Below, piece after piece: positions 18,401 to 25,986 of a DNA stretch of 33,846 nt. The stretch's first letter is position 1; each line of letters opens with the position of its first letter. This DNA is from Acidobacteriota bacterium. Its GTDB lineage: Bacteria; Acidobacteriota; Terriglobia; Bryobacterales; Bryobacteraceae. The stretch spans positions 1 through 33,846 of the forward strand of contig JAFLBB010000053.1 of the NCBI GenBank assembly GCA_017304135.1. Reading direction: 5' to 3'. The notes beneath the pieces are model-generated. The model was not told where the DNA came from. It saw nothing but the letters and a program-made list of their open reading frames with translations, and searched no databases. A program made the translations under genes and the position numbers.

Positions 18401-19800
18401 CGTCGGTGGCCAAGGGCTCGGCGCCGACGTTCAGCGTGACGGTGAACGGGCTGACCAACCGCATCAACGGTTCCAGCTACGACGCCAATGGCAACCAGGC
18501 GGTAACGGGCAGTTCCTACGACGTGGAGAACCGGCTGAAAGGGGCCGGGACGTATCCCAACTACTATCAGTACACCTACGATGGCTCGAACAAGCGGGTG
18601 GCCAAGAGCGTGCCGTTATTGTGGGACACAGAGAATGGGACGGTGAGCGGCGAGGAGCTGCTGATGTTCTACGGCGCGGGCGGCGAGCGGCTGGCCGAAT
18701 TCACGATGTCGATTGTGAAGTTCGGGACGCCGTCGCAGTGGTACCTGCGGTTTACGGAGAAGAAGACGCTGGTGTGGTTTGGCTCGAAGCTGCTGCGGGA
18801 TGGCAAGTACGCTGTGATTCAGGACCGGCTGGGCTCGGTGCGCTGGCGGCGCGACACGACGAACAACCAGACCGAGACGGCGGACTACTATCCCTATGGG
18901 CAGGAGAAGCCCTCGGCGACGACCAATGACCGGGAAAAGTTTGCCACCTATCTCCGCGATCCAGAGAGCGGGCTGGATTATGCGGATCAGCGGTACCACA
19001 ATCCGGGGTGGGGACGGTTCTTGACGGCGGACCCGTATCAGGCGAGTGCAGGACCGGGTGATCCGGGGAGTTGGAATCGGTATGCGTATGTGGAGGGAGA
19101 TCCGGTGAATGGAGTCGACCCCAGGGGCTTGTACTTTGAAGTCCCGGGCCTGAATCTTGATTTCGGGATGATTTGGAATTCCGGACAAAGTGGCCCCATT
19201 GGCTGCATGCATGATCCCATCGGAAGCAACTTCTGGTCAGGCGGTTTGTTTTGTTTAATGCCTGTGCCCGCAATGTTAGCTGCCATGCCGCCTCCCGATC
19301 CTCCTCTCGAATGCAAGTTCACTGGTGCCGAAGTTGGAAAGCCTGGTTGGGGTACAACCCAAAGAGGTTTTGGGTTCCACATGCCGGTCTCGTTTGGCTT
19401 TAGTGCGACTGGAGGAAATGGGCAGTACACGTGGACCAATACTCAGAAAGTTCATCTTGAGGGATCCGTAACGTGGAGCGATGGGTTCTCGTTCTCGACT
19501 CCCCGTGGCGGAGTGGATTTGCTGCCACCCGAGAGTATAAGGGGGCCGAAAAATGGGAGTAACGCTGTCTTTTTGGATGAGCCCGGGTGGGCGATGACAA
19601 GACGAGATAGTAGTGGGACTCCGAAGGGGCGAGTCGTATCGCTAAATATGCGTTGGACAATGATGCTGCAGGTAACAGTTGAGAGCGGTGGCCAAAAAGT
19701 GAATTGTCCTGCGGTTTCGTGGGAGGCAAGTCTCAACTGGACGACTGTGGACGGTGTTCCGAATGCTACCGGTGAGGTTACTGTGAAAACGAAGCCATGA
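15490..19800 (+). CDS. Chimeric ORF: recombinase-linked small gene fused to an RHS/YD-repeat protein
   Basis: A reading frame of 1436 residues. The first 75-100 residues (basic stretch HAKRFRRRPVAIKKRILKLL, then YPRPAGRKPSENV) are cytoplasmic-looking and coupled by ATGA to the recombinase; they are not RHS sequence. From about residue 90 (SGNITLKSPFNGSLTFGT) the protein is a YD-repeat polymer with dozens of TYD/YDxxG units. The RHS core motif occurs at about 1155-1210 (RDPESGLDYADQRYHNPGWG, RFLTADPY, NRYAYVEGDPVNGVDPRG). The tip, about 1213-1436, is unrelated and encoded by visibly AT-richer DNA; it has a hydrophobic segment near GLFCLMPVPAMLAAMPPPDP and looks beta-rich. RHS proteins normally form a shell enclosing a C-terminal toxin or ligand domain. 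No secretion signal is present, probably because the original 5' end was lost. I do not recognise the tip. Confidence 0.8.
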   Translation: MSSPKKRVMPAPTGLPKPDDLGRGKDTLAADVAAFASQLLEKHAKRFRRRPVAIKKRILKLLATQLPPYPRPAGRKPSENVTCASRLYSGNITLKSPFNGSLTFGTTKYLASLERSGTGGLTHTLTYGTNDSGELTKVQFPHGGELQWTYRNFTYTGSRRFREVQDRKLKMTNTGTTHTYPLTRDDAGDAGKSTHACTKLDDAGGIGRKQWFFETNTASAYFGRPTQFDEIALPSTVKRRGQYTYATTAGGVKYVSSELSTIDVGAAYQKQSKVEQDVNDYGLTTERRVYDFGSGTTPSSTVTATYRTTYVTDTNYTSRYMRNLVLWADMQLAGGSWRDTVDNTYDDYSGANTLVSRTGLRQHDSANYGTGVVYRGNPTLVKRYPEGIEATHRYDITGMVEKATQGATSVQVTPSQNNAVPYQITPNGNSSLASTMSWNTFLGLTQETGPNGASASYGYDTWGRPTSVTSPHGAVTNTTYSTGGTYPATTTTTINNSGAGGNGRWTKTTVDGFGRAVKVESGYSTTTVSVAETTYAPCACSPLGKVSAVSRPYAPGGTVYWTTYTYDALGRTTNVTLPSSMGTTTYLYEGNTVKTTDAAGKWKKFTMNAFGQLAQVNEPNPAGGADLVTTYTYDIWGNLVGVSMPRGSTTQTRTFTYNNRGKLTGTTLPENGTTTFTYNTDFTLASKTDAKNQKITYTYDTYKRLTEVKRFTVASDPGSEDLTQRVTHYYDSNPFDGSFTQNGAGRRTATVYYMRRSGYSPPNPLNGQIIEMYSYSTGGLLTKKRFTAVLQNPVDTYNNVSNYTDVEYTYDSEGRRTQMVYPKGRYRDTGSHGAPWMQDASRTLNYTYDSMGRIHTMAEPSPGPSWVSGVTYNAASQPTNFSGLGETRTYNILGQLTQITAGSSFSERYDYAATQNNGRITGKKNLLSGEEVQYAYDSLQRLQSAITVTDPLVTQWGQNFSYDGWGNLLGASVAKGSAPTFSVTVNGLTNRINGSSYDANGNQAVTGSSYDVENRLKGAGTYPNYYQYTYDGSNKRVAKSVPLLWDTENGTVSGEELLMFYGAGGERLAEFTMSIVKFGTPSQWYLRFTEKKTLVWFGSKLLRDGKYAVIQDRLGSVRWRRDTTNNQTETADYYPYGQEKPSATTNDREKFATYLRDPESGLDYADQRYHNPGWGRFLTADPYQASAGPGDPGSWNRYAYVEGDPVNGVDPRGLYFEVPGLNLDFGMIWNSGQSGPIGCMHDPIGSNFWSGGLFCLMPVPAMLAAMPPPDPPLECKFTGAEVGKPGWGTTQRGFGFHMPVSFGFSATGGNGQYTWTNTQKVHLEGSVTWSDGFSFSTPRGGVDLLPPESIRGPKNGSNAVFLDEPGWAMTRRDSSGTPKGRVVSLNMRWTMMLQVTVESGGQKVNCPAVSWEASLNWTTVDGVPNATGEVTVKTKP
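17528..18792 (+). repeat. RHS repeat-region segment, copy 1 (inside the long RHS gene)
   Basis: This 1265-bp segment recurs in direct orientation at 21096-22423. The first 442 bp (17528-17969) show no difference from the other copy by eye, then substitutions and in-frame indels appear. Homology ends near 18792, before the RHS core and tip. Confidence 0.9.
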
Positions 19801-20789
19801 AACGCTTACGACAACGACATGCACCCTTCCAGTCAGCAATAAAACTGGTGGTAGTTTCTGTGCTCGCTGCAGTGGTCGGGTCTGGACTGCCAAATGATCA
19901 GTGGGTGCGCGAACTGATAGACAACATCACAAAGCCGACTCCGCTCGAGGCTATGGGACTCCGTGGTTGTGGATCCATCGAGCGCGACCGGGTACACGCC
20001 AGAGCGATAGTTGCGTTAGGTGGAGCCGCAATTCCCGAACTTGAAAAGGCAATGTCTTCTATCCTCTCGTTCGGTGAGAGATCCCCATTCGCGTACAATT
20101 CGGGGTGGTTGTTGCTTTCCTCTGCGCGGATACAAGGAGCGAAGTCGTTTCCACGCCTCAAACAATTAGCTCGCAGCAAGCGACTCGAGTTCCTTGGGCA
20201 TGAAATAGACCGGGCCATCGCGTTGTCTCTCGGGATTACTTCCTATATCTCACTGTCACGAGTTGTGACACTGAACTTGTTTTGTCATCGTTCAATGGAG
20301 CCGCGAGACGCACTAGATCAGTTAATTCTAGGCTGGGGTCGAGGAGATCTAACTCAATTTGAATCAAGCCTGGGACCCAGAGCAAAGAGTATATTCGAGG
20401 GTTGGAAGGGGGGCAGAGATTGGAGTGCATTCCGAACAGAATTCGGTCTCGGCGCACCAGACTTAAATTCAGCAGTTGGATACCGACTTCTGGTGCGGGG
20501 CCGCTGGGCCGAGCCGGAAGAGACACTGGAGCAAAATCGCGAACTCGGCGATTCTTTACCCCTCAGTGAGCAAGGTGACTTTGAGGTCATTGCGCGCTTT
20601 CTCGATGCTGACGGAAAGGTTTGCGGTACGCGGCCAGTTAGGTTCGTCAGAAGCACGATCGGAAACAAGTCCCTAGCGGCTTCGTACAAAATTGACAATA
20701 CTGACTTAAAGTTGCTGCTGGGTCAATTGAACTCCTGCATTGCCACCTCAATCGGTTCAGGGGCTGACCTCGGGAAGAAACGAAGATAG
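19797..20789 (+). CDS. Putative partner of the RHS tip; membrane-anchored or exported protein with a HEAT-like segment
   Basis: A protein of 330 residues, not recognised as a named family. A basic N-terminus (MKRLRQRH) followed by AIKLVVVSVLAAVVGSGL suggests a signal peptide or membrane anchor at about residues 14-31. A segment near residues 70-85 (AIVALGGAAIPELEKAM) resembles a HEAT-type helical repeat. The start overlaps the RHS stop as ATGA, so translation is coupled. Like the RHS tip, and unlike the YD-repeat DNA, the gene is comparatively AT-rich, suggesting the tip and this gene arrived together. Position and coupling are those of an immunity or escort protein for an RHS C-terminal domain, but this is inference from context only. 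Confidence 0.6.
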   Translation: MKRLRQRHAPFQSAIKLVVVSVLAAVVGSGLPNDQWVRELIDNITKPTPLEAMGLRGCGSIERDRVHARAIVALGGAAIPELEKAMSSILSFGERSPFAYNSGWLLLSSARIQGAKSFPRLKQLARSKRLEFLGHEIDRAIALSLGITSYISLSRVVTLNLFCHRSMEPRDALDQLILGWGRGDLTQFESSLGPRAKSIFEGWKGGRDWSAFRTEFGLGAPDLNSAVGYRLLVRGRWAEPEETLEQNRELGDSLPLSEQGDFEVIARFLDADGKVCGTRPVRFVRSTIGNKSLAASYKIDNTDLKLLLGQLNSCIATSIGSGADLGKKRR

Positions 20790-20836
20790 CGGAAGTGGAG
20801 ATCGACCTGTGGTGCGCAATAATTCAATTCGCCACG

Positions 20837-21095
20837 TTACGCGGCCTCCTTCTCCAGCCCGTATTCATGGTGTAACCCTCCGAGAACAGGCCGCGCGGTA
20901 ACGCGATGCCCGTTTGGGAGGCGGTGACGGTGGCCACTGGCTGGAACTTGGGCTTGAGGTGGTTCCGGAACGCGAGGACCCAAGGCGCTGTGGGGGCGTC
21001 CGCGGTTGCAGTGATTCGACCATTCCCGAAGGATGCGGCGGAGGTGGCCTTCTCCGAATAGAATGAGGTAGCCGAGACACTCGCGGCGAATCGTG
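20837..21095 (-). pseudogene. Integrase-core transposase C-terminal remnant
   Basis: On the minus strand the sequence reads TIRRECLGYLILFGEGHLRR, then EWSNHCNRGRPHSALGPRVP, and ends LGGLHHEYGLEKEAA with a TAA at 20837-20839. This is the C-terminal end of a DDE (rve) transposase of an IS3/IS481-like element; the Glu of RREC is the third catalytic acidic residue. The rest of the transposase is missing: at 21096 the sequence changes abruptly to RHS repeat DNA, which continues the frame on the antisense strand by chance. The 20790-20836 stretch probably holds the terminal inverted repeat of the element. The remnant marks the left edge of the second RHS copy and is inactive. Confidence 0.8.
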
Positions 21096-22423
21096 CCGAC
21101 TTCACGCTGGCCTCGAAGACCGACGCCAAGAACCAGAAGATCACCTACACCTACGACACCTACAAGCGGCTGACCGAGGTGAAGCGGTTCACCGTGGCCA
21201 GCGATCCGGGCTCGGAAGACCTGACGCAGCGCGTGACGCACTACTACGACTCGAACCCGTTTGACGGCTCATTCACGCAGAACGGCGCGGGCCGGCGCAC
21301 GGCTACGGTCTATTACATGCGCCGCTCGGGCTACTCGCCGCCCAATCCGCTCAACGGCCAGATCATTGAGATGTACAGCTACTCCACCGGCGGGCTGCTC
21401 ACCAAGAAGCGCTTCACGGCCGTGCTGCAGAACCCGGTGGACACCTACAACAACGTGTCGAACTACACCGACGTGGAATACACTTATGACAGCGAGGGCA
21501 GGCGCACGCAGATGGTGTATCCGAAAGGCCGCTACCGGGCCACAGGCAGCCAGGGGGCGCCGTGGATGCAGGACGCCAGCCGCACGCTCAACTACACCTA
21601 CGATTCGATGGGCCGCGCGCACACGATGGCCGAGCCGTCGCCGGGACCGTCCCCAGGATCGTCATGGCTGAGCGGAGTCACCTACAACGCCGCCTCGCAG
21701 CCGGCCAACTTCTCCGGCCTGGGCGAGACGCGCACCTACAACATCCTGGGGCAACTCACGCAGATCACGGCCGGTTCGAGCTTCAGCGAGCGCTACGTTT
21801 ACTCGGCCACCGCGCGCACAGGGCCGAGGCGAAGCCCGGCTCCGTTGTGCGCGCGAACAGGAACGAAGCCCAACGGGCGCATTACGGGCAAGAAGAACCT
21901 GCTGTCGGGCGAGGAGGTGCAGTACACCTACGACTCGCTGCAGCGGCTGCAATCGGCCATCACGGTGACCGATCCGCTGGTGACGCAGTGGGGCCAGAAC
22001 TTCACTTACGACGGCTGGGGCAACCTGCTGGGAGCGTCGGTGGCCAAGGGCTCCGCGCCGACGTTCAGCGTGACGGTGAATGGGCTGACCAACCGCATCA
22101 CTGGGCAGAGCTACGACGCCAACGGCAACCAGGCGGTGAACGGCAGTTCCTACGACGTGGAGAACCGGCTCAAAGGGGCCGGGACGTATCCCAACTACTA
22201 TCAGTACACCTACGACGGCTCGAACAAGCGGGTGGCTAAGAGCAAGCCGTTGACGTCGGACGAAGACGGCAATGTGAACGGTGAAGAACTGCTGATGTTC
22301 TACGGCGCGGGCGGTGAACGGTTGGCCGAGTTCACGATGTCGATTGTGAAGTTCGGGACGCCGTCGCAGTGGTACCTGCGGTTTACGGAGAAGAAGACGC
22401 TGGTGTGGTTTGGGTCAGAGCTG
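21096..22423 (+). repeat. RHS repeat-region segment, copy 2
   Basis: Direct repeat of 17528-18792 (offset 3568 bp at the left end). Relative to copy 1 it has in-frame length differences of +12, +54 and -3 bp, giving 1328 bp. Confidence 0.9.
21811..21855. repeat. REP-like palindrome inside the second RHS copy
   Basis: CGCGCGCACA (21811-21820) and TGTGCGCGCG (21846-21855) form a perfect 10-bp inverted repeat with a 25-nt spacer that has further internal complementarity. It sits in a 54-bp stretch absent from copy 1 and adds 18 codons in frame. Confidence 0.75.
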
Positions 22424-22483
22424 GGGAGTGACTGCGGTCCACTCCATAACGGTGGCGCCAGCGTCACCGCACCGCCGAAGTAG

Positions 22484-22926
22484 CATCGCTGAACTCGGTA
22501 CCGGCATCACTTGCCCCTACGCCAGGTGCAGCGGATGGCGCAAGCTGTTCAAGATCCCACTGCCACCTCTGATGAAGCCGGGAGTGCTACCTGCGCGCCG
22601 GTCGGTTGTCCCCCTATCGCCCGTTTTCGCGCCTCTCTTCACGTGGGGAGCATTTGGACGCAGTCAAGCCGAAACCGCATTGCGGTGCGCGGTAACGCCA
22701 ACGCCACCCTTCCCGGGGCCGTAGGGCGGCGGTCCGCGGCTGTTGGTGTGCAGCGACAAAGTATGCACGACAATTCACAAAACTCGAAAGGAAACCCCTT
22801 GAAGCTGTGCGGCTCTTTCGTGCAGAATTGTCTCACCAGAATCTCAACCGTTCGCATTCCCTCCTGGCGTCCGGGCGATTGGCGGACAAGGGAGGCCTGG
22901 GTTCCCATGCTTTTCCTGATCCCGTT
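22484..22926. other. Gap without a recognisable gene
   Basis: Short open frames exist on the plus strand (for example from 22410 and 22511), but their translations are Ala/Pro/Arg-rich, have no credible start signals and match nothing I know. The 22740-22800 stretch is comparatively AT-rich and ends in AAAGGAAA, so it is the likeliest place for the promoter of the kinase gene. No clear -35/-10 pair is claimed. Confidence 0.5.
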
Positions 22927-25545
22927 ATGACGCCCGAAAAATGGTCCCACATCAAAGATGTGTTCGCCGAACTTTTGGAGCTGGCTGAGACTGAACGGGC
23001 GGGCGCACTCCTGGCCAGACAGGATCTGGACGCTGCGGCGCGGCAGGAACTTGCTCGCCTGCTCGACCTCAACAACCGGGCCGGGGAATTCCTCGATTCG
23101 GCTCCTACCCTTGTTTCCGCGCTGCACGAGACCGCCTCGCAGCGGCAAGCTCTGGTTGAAGGGGAGGTGGTGGCGGACCGCTTCCGTGTGCGTTCTTTGC
23201 TCGGGCGTGGCGGCATGGGCGAAGTGTACGCGGCCGAGGATCTGCAAATGGGCGGCCTCAGCGTGGCGCTGAAAACTCCTCGCCTCGGGCTCCACTGGAG
23301 TGAGTCCGCTCAGGAGGGTTTGCGCAAGGAACTGGAATTAGCGCGGCTCGTGACGCACCCCAATGTGTGCCGTGTATACGATCTGGTTCTGCATCGCCAT
23401 CCTGATTTAGGCGAGCTGGTGCTGCTCTCCATGGAATTGCTGCAAGGCCGGACGCTCTCGCAGGCAATCCGCCAGGACGGGCCCCTACCCTGGCCCCGCA
23501 TGGCTCCCCTTGTGCGGCAGATGGCCGAGGCCCTCGATGCCGCTCACCGCGCTGGCGTGGTGCATCGCGATTTCAAGAGCGGCAACGTGATTTTGGTGAG
23601 TGACCCCAGCGGCGATGAGCGAGCCGTGGTCACCGATTTCGGCATCGCACATGCATGGTCCAACGATCCGCCGGTTTCCGCGCACGGCGCTCTGCGCATC
23701 TCGCGCGGCACTCCCGCCTACATGGCTCCGGAGCAGTATGCCGGAAGCCCCGCTACCATGACCTCCGATGTGTACGCGTTCGGCGTCGTTGTCTGGGAGT
23801 TACTCGCCGGCACGTCTCCCTTCGGCGATGGAATGAACGCCCAGGAGGCCATTCAAGCGCGCCATGAGCCGCCGGCACTTCCCGGACATGTTCATCTGCC
23901 CCTTCGTTGGCAGGCCATCCTGCGGCGATGCCTGGCCTCCGACCCCGCGGTCCGGTATCCCACCGCGACGGCCCTCCTGGATGCCATCCAGCGCGCCGAG
24001 CATGCCAGCGCCACCGGTCGCCGCTGGATGCTGGGCCTTGCCGCAACGGCGGTGGCAAGCGCGCTCAGTTACCGATTCCGCTATGAGTTGGGCCTTGTGG
24101 GTTTGCGATTTTCGCCAGGCCAATCTCTTGCCGTGCTTCCGTTCGAAAACCATTCGGGAAACCCCTCGCTCGACCTTGCCGCGGAGGGCATCTCCGACGA
24201 CCTGATCCGCATCCTGGCGCAATCCTCGCGCATCCGTCTCTACGCCAAAGGCAGCGCCGCACAGTACCAGAAAGCCGCGCTGGCCGGGCAAAGCTCCGCG
24301 GTCCCGGAGTTCCTTCTGACCGGACAGGTACGCGAAGAGCAGGGCCGGCTTCAGATCGCGTTTCAGATCGTCGATCCGGAAAGCCATGTCGCCTTCTGGG
24401 ACCGTTCCATCGAGCGCCCGCGAGCCCAAGTCTCCCAATCCGCCCAGGAGATCTCGCGCATCGTGGTTGCGGCTCTCGGAGGGCAAGCCAAGGACAACAC
24501 CGCCGTCGCCACGGCCACGCCTCAGTCTCAGAACGCCGATGCGTTCAACTGGTATCTTCTCGGCCGGCGCCTTGCCCAGTCGCGTTCCAAGGAAAACCTG
24601 CTGCGTGCCATCGATTGTTTCAATCGCGCCATCGAAGGCGATGCGCGGTATGCCCTCGCCTGGAGCGAGAAAGCCGCCGCGCAACTCGTGCTGGCCGGCT
24701 ATCCCGGCCATCCCACCGATCTGATGCTGCCCGAGGCCGAACGCTCTGCCCTGCGGGCGCTGGAACTGGACGCGGGTTTGGGCGAGGCTCATCTCGCTTT
24801 GGGCGCGGTGGAGCAGCGCTATCACTGGCGATGGGACGAGGCGCTCTGGCGCTACCGCCGGGTCGTTGCCGATAAGCCGGCGCTGGCCACGGGCCACCAC
24901 TGGCTGGCGGGACTGCTCTCCAATCTCGGTCAGCACGACGTGGCAATTCGCGAAATCACCATCGCCCGCGAGCTCGATCCCCTCTCCACGCCCCTGGTGA
25001 ACGCCCACGCCGGGATCCTGGTGCGCGCCGGGCGGCCCGTGGAGGCATTCCCCGTGCTCCGCGAACAGTTTTCCCGTGAACCCGATAGCGTCTCCGCCAG
25101 CCTCTTCCTTGCCCAAGCCTTGATGCTGCAGTCGCGGCTCGCCGAAGCCGAAGAGACGCTGCGGAAGGCGCTCACCAGGAACCGGAACTCCAGCACCCTG
25201 ACCGCCCAGTTGACCTCGATCGTCGGCCGCCAGGGCCGGCGCCCCGAGGCAACGGAGTTGGCCGCGAGCCTGGAAGCGCGCTGGCGCACCGAGCAGTTCT
25301 ATCCCTATCTCCTCGCCCAAGCCCACACCGGGCTCGACAACGAGAATCGTGTCTTTGAGTGGCTGGAGACCGCCTGGGGCCGCCGCGATCCGAGCCTGGC
25401 CATTCTCAAGGTCGATCCCAATATGCGCGCCCTCCAGGGCCATGAATCGTATCGCAGTATGTTGCGGCGTCTGCGCCTATTGGCGCCGGCGCTGCCCGTA
25501 TCCACGGATAAGAACACTACCCAATCAAGGAGAACCTGGCTATGA
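22927..25545 (+). CDS. Ser/Thr protein kinase with transmembrane helix, TolB-N/FlgO-like domain and TPR tail
   Basis: A protein of 872 residues. The N-terminal MTPEKWSHIKDVF segment is typical of acidobacterial Pkn-type kinases and decides the start; an in-frame GTG at 22807 would add 40 atypical residues. The kinase domain (about 85-355) has the Gly loop LLGRGGMGEVY, Lys116 in VALKTP, the catalytic loop HRDFKSGN (Asp215), DFG at 237-239 and GTPAYMAPEQ; all residues needed for activity are present. A hydrophobic helix follows at about 367-382. Then SLAVLPFENHSGNPSLDLAA begins a TolB-N/FlgO-like domain, and the last 350 residues are TPR-type helices. It probably senses outside the membrane and phosphorylates cytoplasmic partners. 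It overlaps the next small gene as ATGA, so kinase, CxxC protein and GT41 enzyme form an operon. Confidence 0.93.
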   Translation: MTPEKWSHIKDVFAELLELAETERAGALLARQDLDAAARQELARLLDLNNRAGEFLDSAPTLVSALHETASQRQALVEGEVVADRFRVRSLLGRGGMGEVYAAEDLQMGGLSVALKTPRLGLHWSESAQEGLRKELELARLVTHPNVCRVYDLVLHRHPDLGELVLLSMELLQGRTLSQAIRQDGPLPWPRMAPLVRQMAEALDAAHRAGVVHRDFKSGNVILVSDPSGDERAVVTDFGIAHAWSNDPPVSAHGALRISRGTPAYMAPEQYAGSPATMTSDVYAFGVVVWELLAGTSPFGDGMNAQEAIQARHEPPALPGHVHLPLRWQAILRRCLASDPAVRYPTATALLDAIQRAEHASATGRRWMLGLAATAVASALSYRFRYELGLVGLRFSPGQSLAVLPFENHSGNPSLDLAAEGISDDLIRILAQSSRIRLYAKGSAAQYQKAALAGQSSAVPEFLLTGQVREEQGRLQIAFQIVDPESHVAFWDRSIERPRAQVSQSAQEISRIVVAALGGQAKDNTAVATATPQSQNADAFNWYLLGRRLAQSRSKENLLRAIDCFNRAIEGDARYALAWSEKAAAQLVLAGYPGHPTDLMLPEAERSALRALELDAGLGEAHLALGAVEQRYHWRWDEALWRYRRVVADKPALATGHHWLAGLLSNLGQHDVAIREITIARELDPLSTPLVNAHAGILVRAGRPVEAFPVLREQFSREPDSVSASLFLAQALMLQSRLAEAEETLRKALTRNRNSSTLTAQLTSIVGRQGRRPEATELAASLEARWRTEQFYPYLLAQAHTGLDNENRVFEWLETAWGRRDPSLAILKVDPNMRALQGHESYRSMLRRLRLLAPALPVSTDKNTTQSRRTWL

Positions 25546-25961
25546 GTGTATCCGAGACTGAATTGACGCCCAGCACGCTCTTCGTAGCTCCGGCGATGGT
25601 GAATCAAGTGGAGTGCACTCAGTGCACCTGGTTTGTGCGCGGCGACGAGGGCAATATGGATTCCCTCTCCACGGAGAAGGACACCCCGTACACCGTTTCG
25701 GTGAAGCAGATCAAGACCGGGGATGGGCGCGACATGCTCGAGATCTTCATCCATGGCTTCAGCTCCAGGAGCGGAGCGCAGTGGTTCCCCGCCCGTGAGG
25801 TTCTCAATACCCCCGACGGAGACCTCTCGAAGCTGCCGGGGCGGTCGCGCTTCGTCCGGGTGTGCGGCAACGGCCTGCCAGTGGGCGGTCCCGCCGTACC
25901 GGTACGTCTCACCAGCATCCCTGTCGCCGGCAAGACCCTGGTCAACATCGCGGTGCTTTGA
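25542..25961 (+). CDS. Small protein with CxxC motif in the kinase operon
   Basis: A protein of 139 residues, family not recognised. No signal peptide or membrane segment is seen. Cys25 and Cys28 (VECTQCTWF) could bind metal or form a redox pair. The rest looks beta-rich (YTVSVKQIKTG, MLEIFIHGF, RFVRVCGNG, VPVRLTSIPVAG). The start ATG overlaps the kinase stop (ATGA) and has AAGGAGA 7 nt upstream, so it is certainly meant to be translated with the kinase. It precedes the GT41 gene by 25 nt. It may be a substrate or adaptor of the kinase or glycosyltransferase, but that rests on position only. Confidence 0.75.
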   Translation: MSVSETELTPSTLFVAPAMVNQVECTQCTWFVRGDEGNMDSLSTEKDTPYTVSVKQIKTGDGRDMLEIFIHGFSSRSGAQWFPAREVLNTPDGDLSKLPGRSRFVRVCGNGLPVGGPAVPVRLTSIPVAGKTLVNIAVL

Positions 25962-25986
25962 TGGCGCCTCGCGCGGTGGTCCGCTG

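Larger units (their letters stand above)
21096..22483 (+). pseudogene. Truncated second RHS copy (orphan YD-repeat fragment)
   Basis: The frame encodes YD-repeat sequence homologous to residues of about 680-1101 of the long RHS protein. It begins abruptly at 21096 next to the transposase remnant. Upstream the frame is open only from 21062, after a TAG at 21059, and has no ATG; the first start-like codon is a GTG at 21179 inside the repeat. At its other end the RHS homology stops near 22423 and the frame runs 20 more codons of unrelated sequence to a TAG. It lacks the N-terminus, the RHS core and any tip. It carries an extra 54-bp insertion and a 12-bp insertion relative to copy 1. Best read as a displaced orphan fragment that could still act as a recombination donor; a short expressed product cannot be excluded. 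Confidence 0.8.

Noticed and set aside
15700..18900. CRISPR-like or microsatellite repeats in the RHS region
   Set aside because: The recurring ACCTAC-type words are codons for the YD-repeat protein (Thr-Tyr-Asp) with no regular spacer length.
20837..21241. Minus-strand ORF of 134 codons as an intact small gene
   Set aside because: Its first 48 codons are the antisense of RHS repeat DNA and only the remainder is a transposase end, so it is a chance fusion.
22807..22926. Longer kinase N-terminus from GTG 22807
   Set aside because: The added 40 residues do not resemble the family, whereas MTPEKW at 22927 matches the usual beginning of acidobacterial kinases. The lack of a strong ribosome binding site at 22927 leaves some doubt.
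22410..22930. Two open frames downstream of the RHS orphan (from 22410 and from 22511)
   Set aside because: Composition is low-complexity Ala/Pro/Arg, there is no plausible start site, no recognisable motif, and one overlaps the kinase start.
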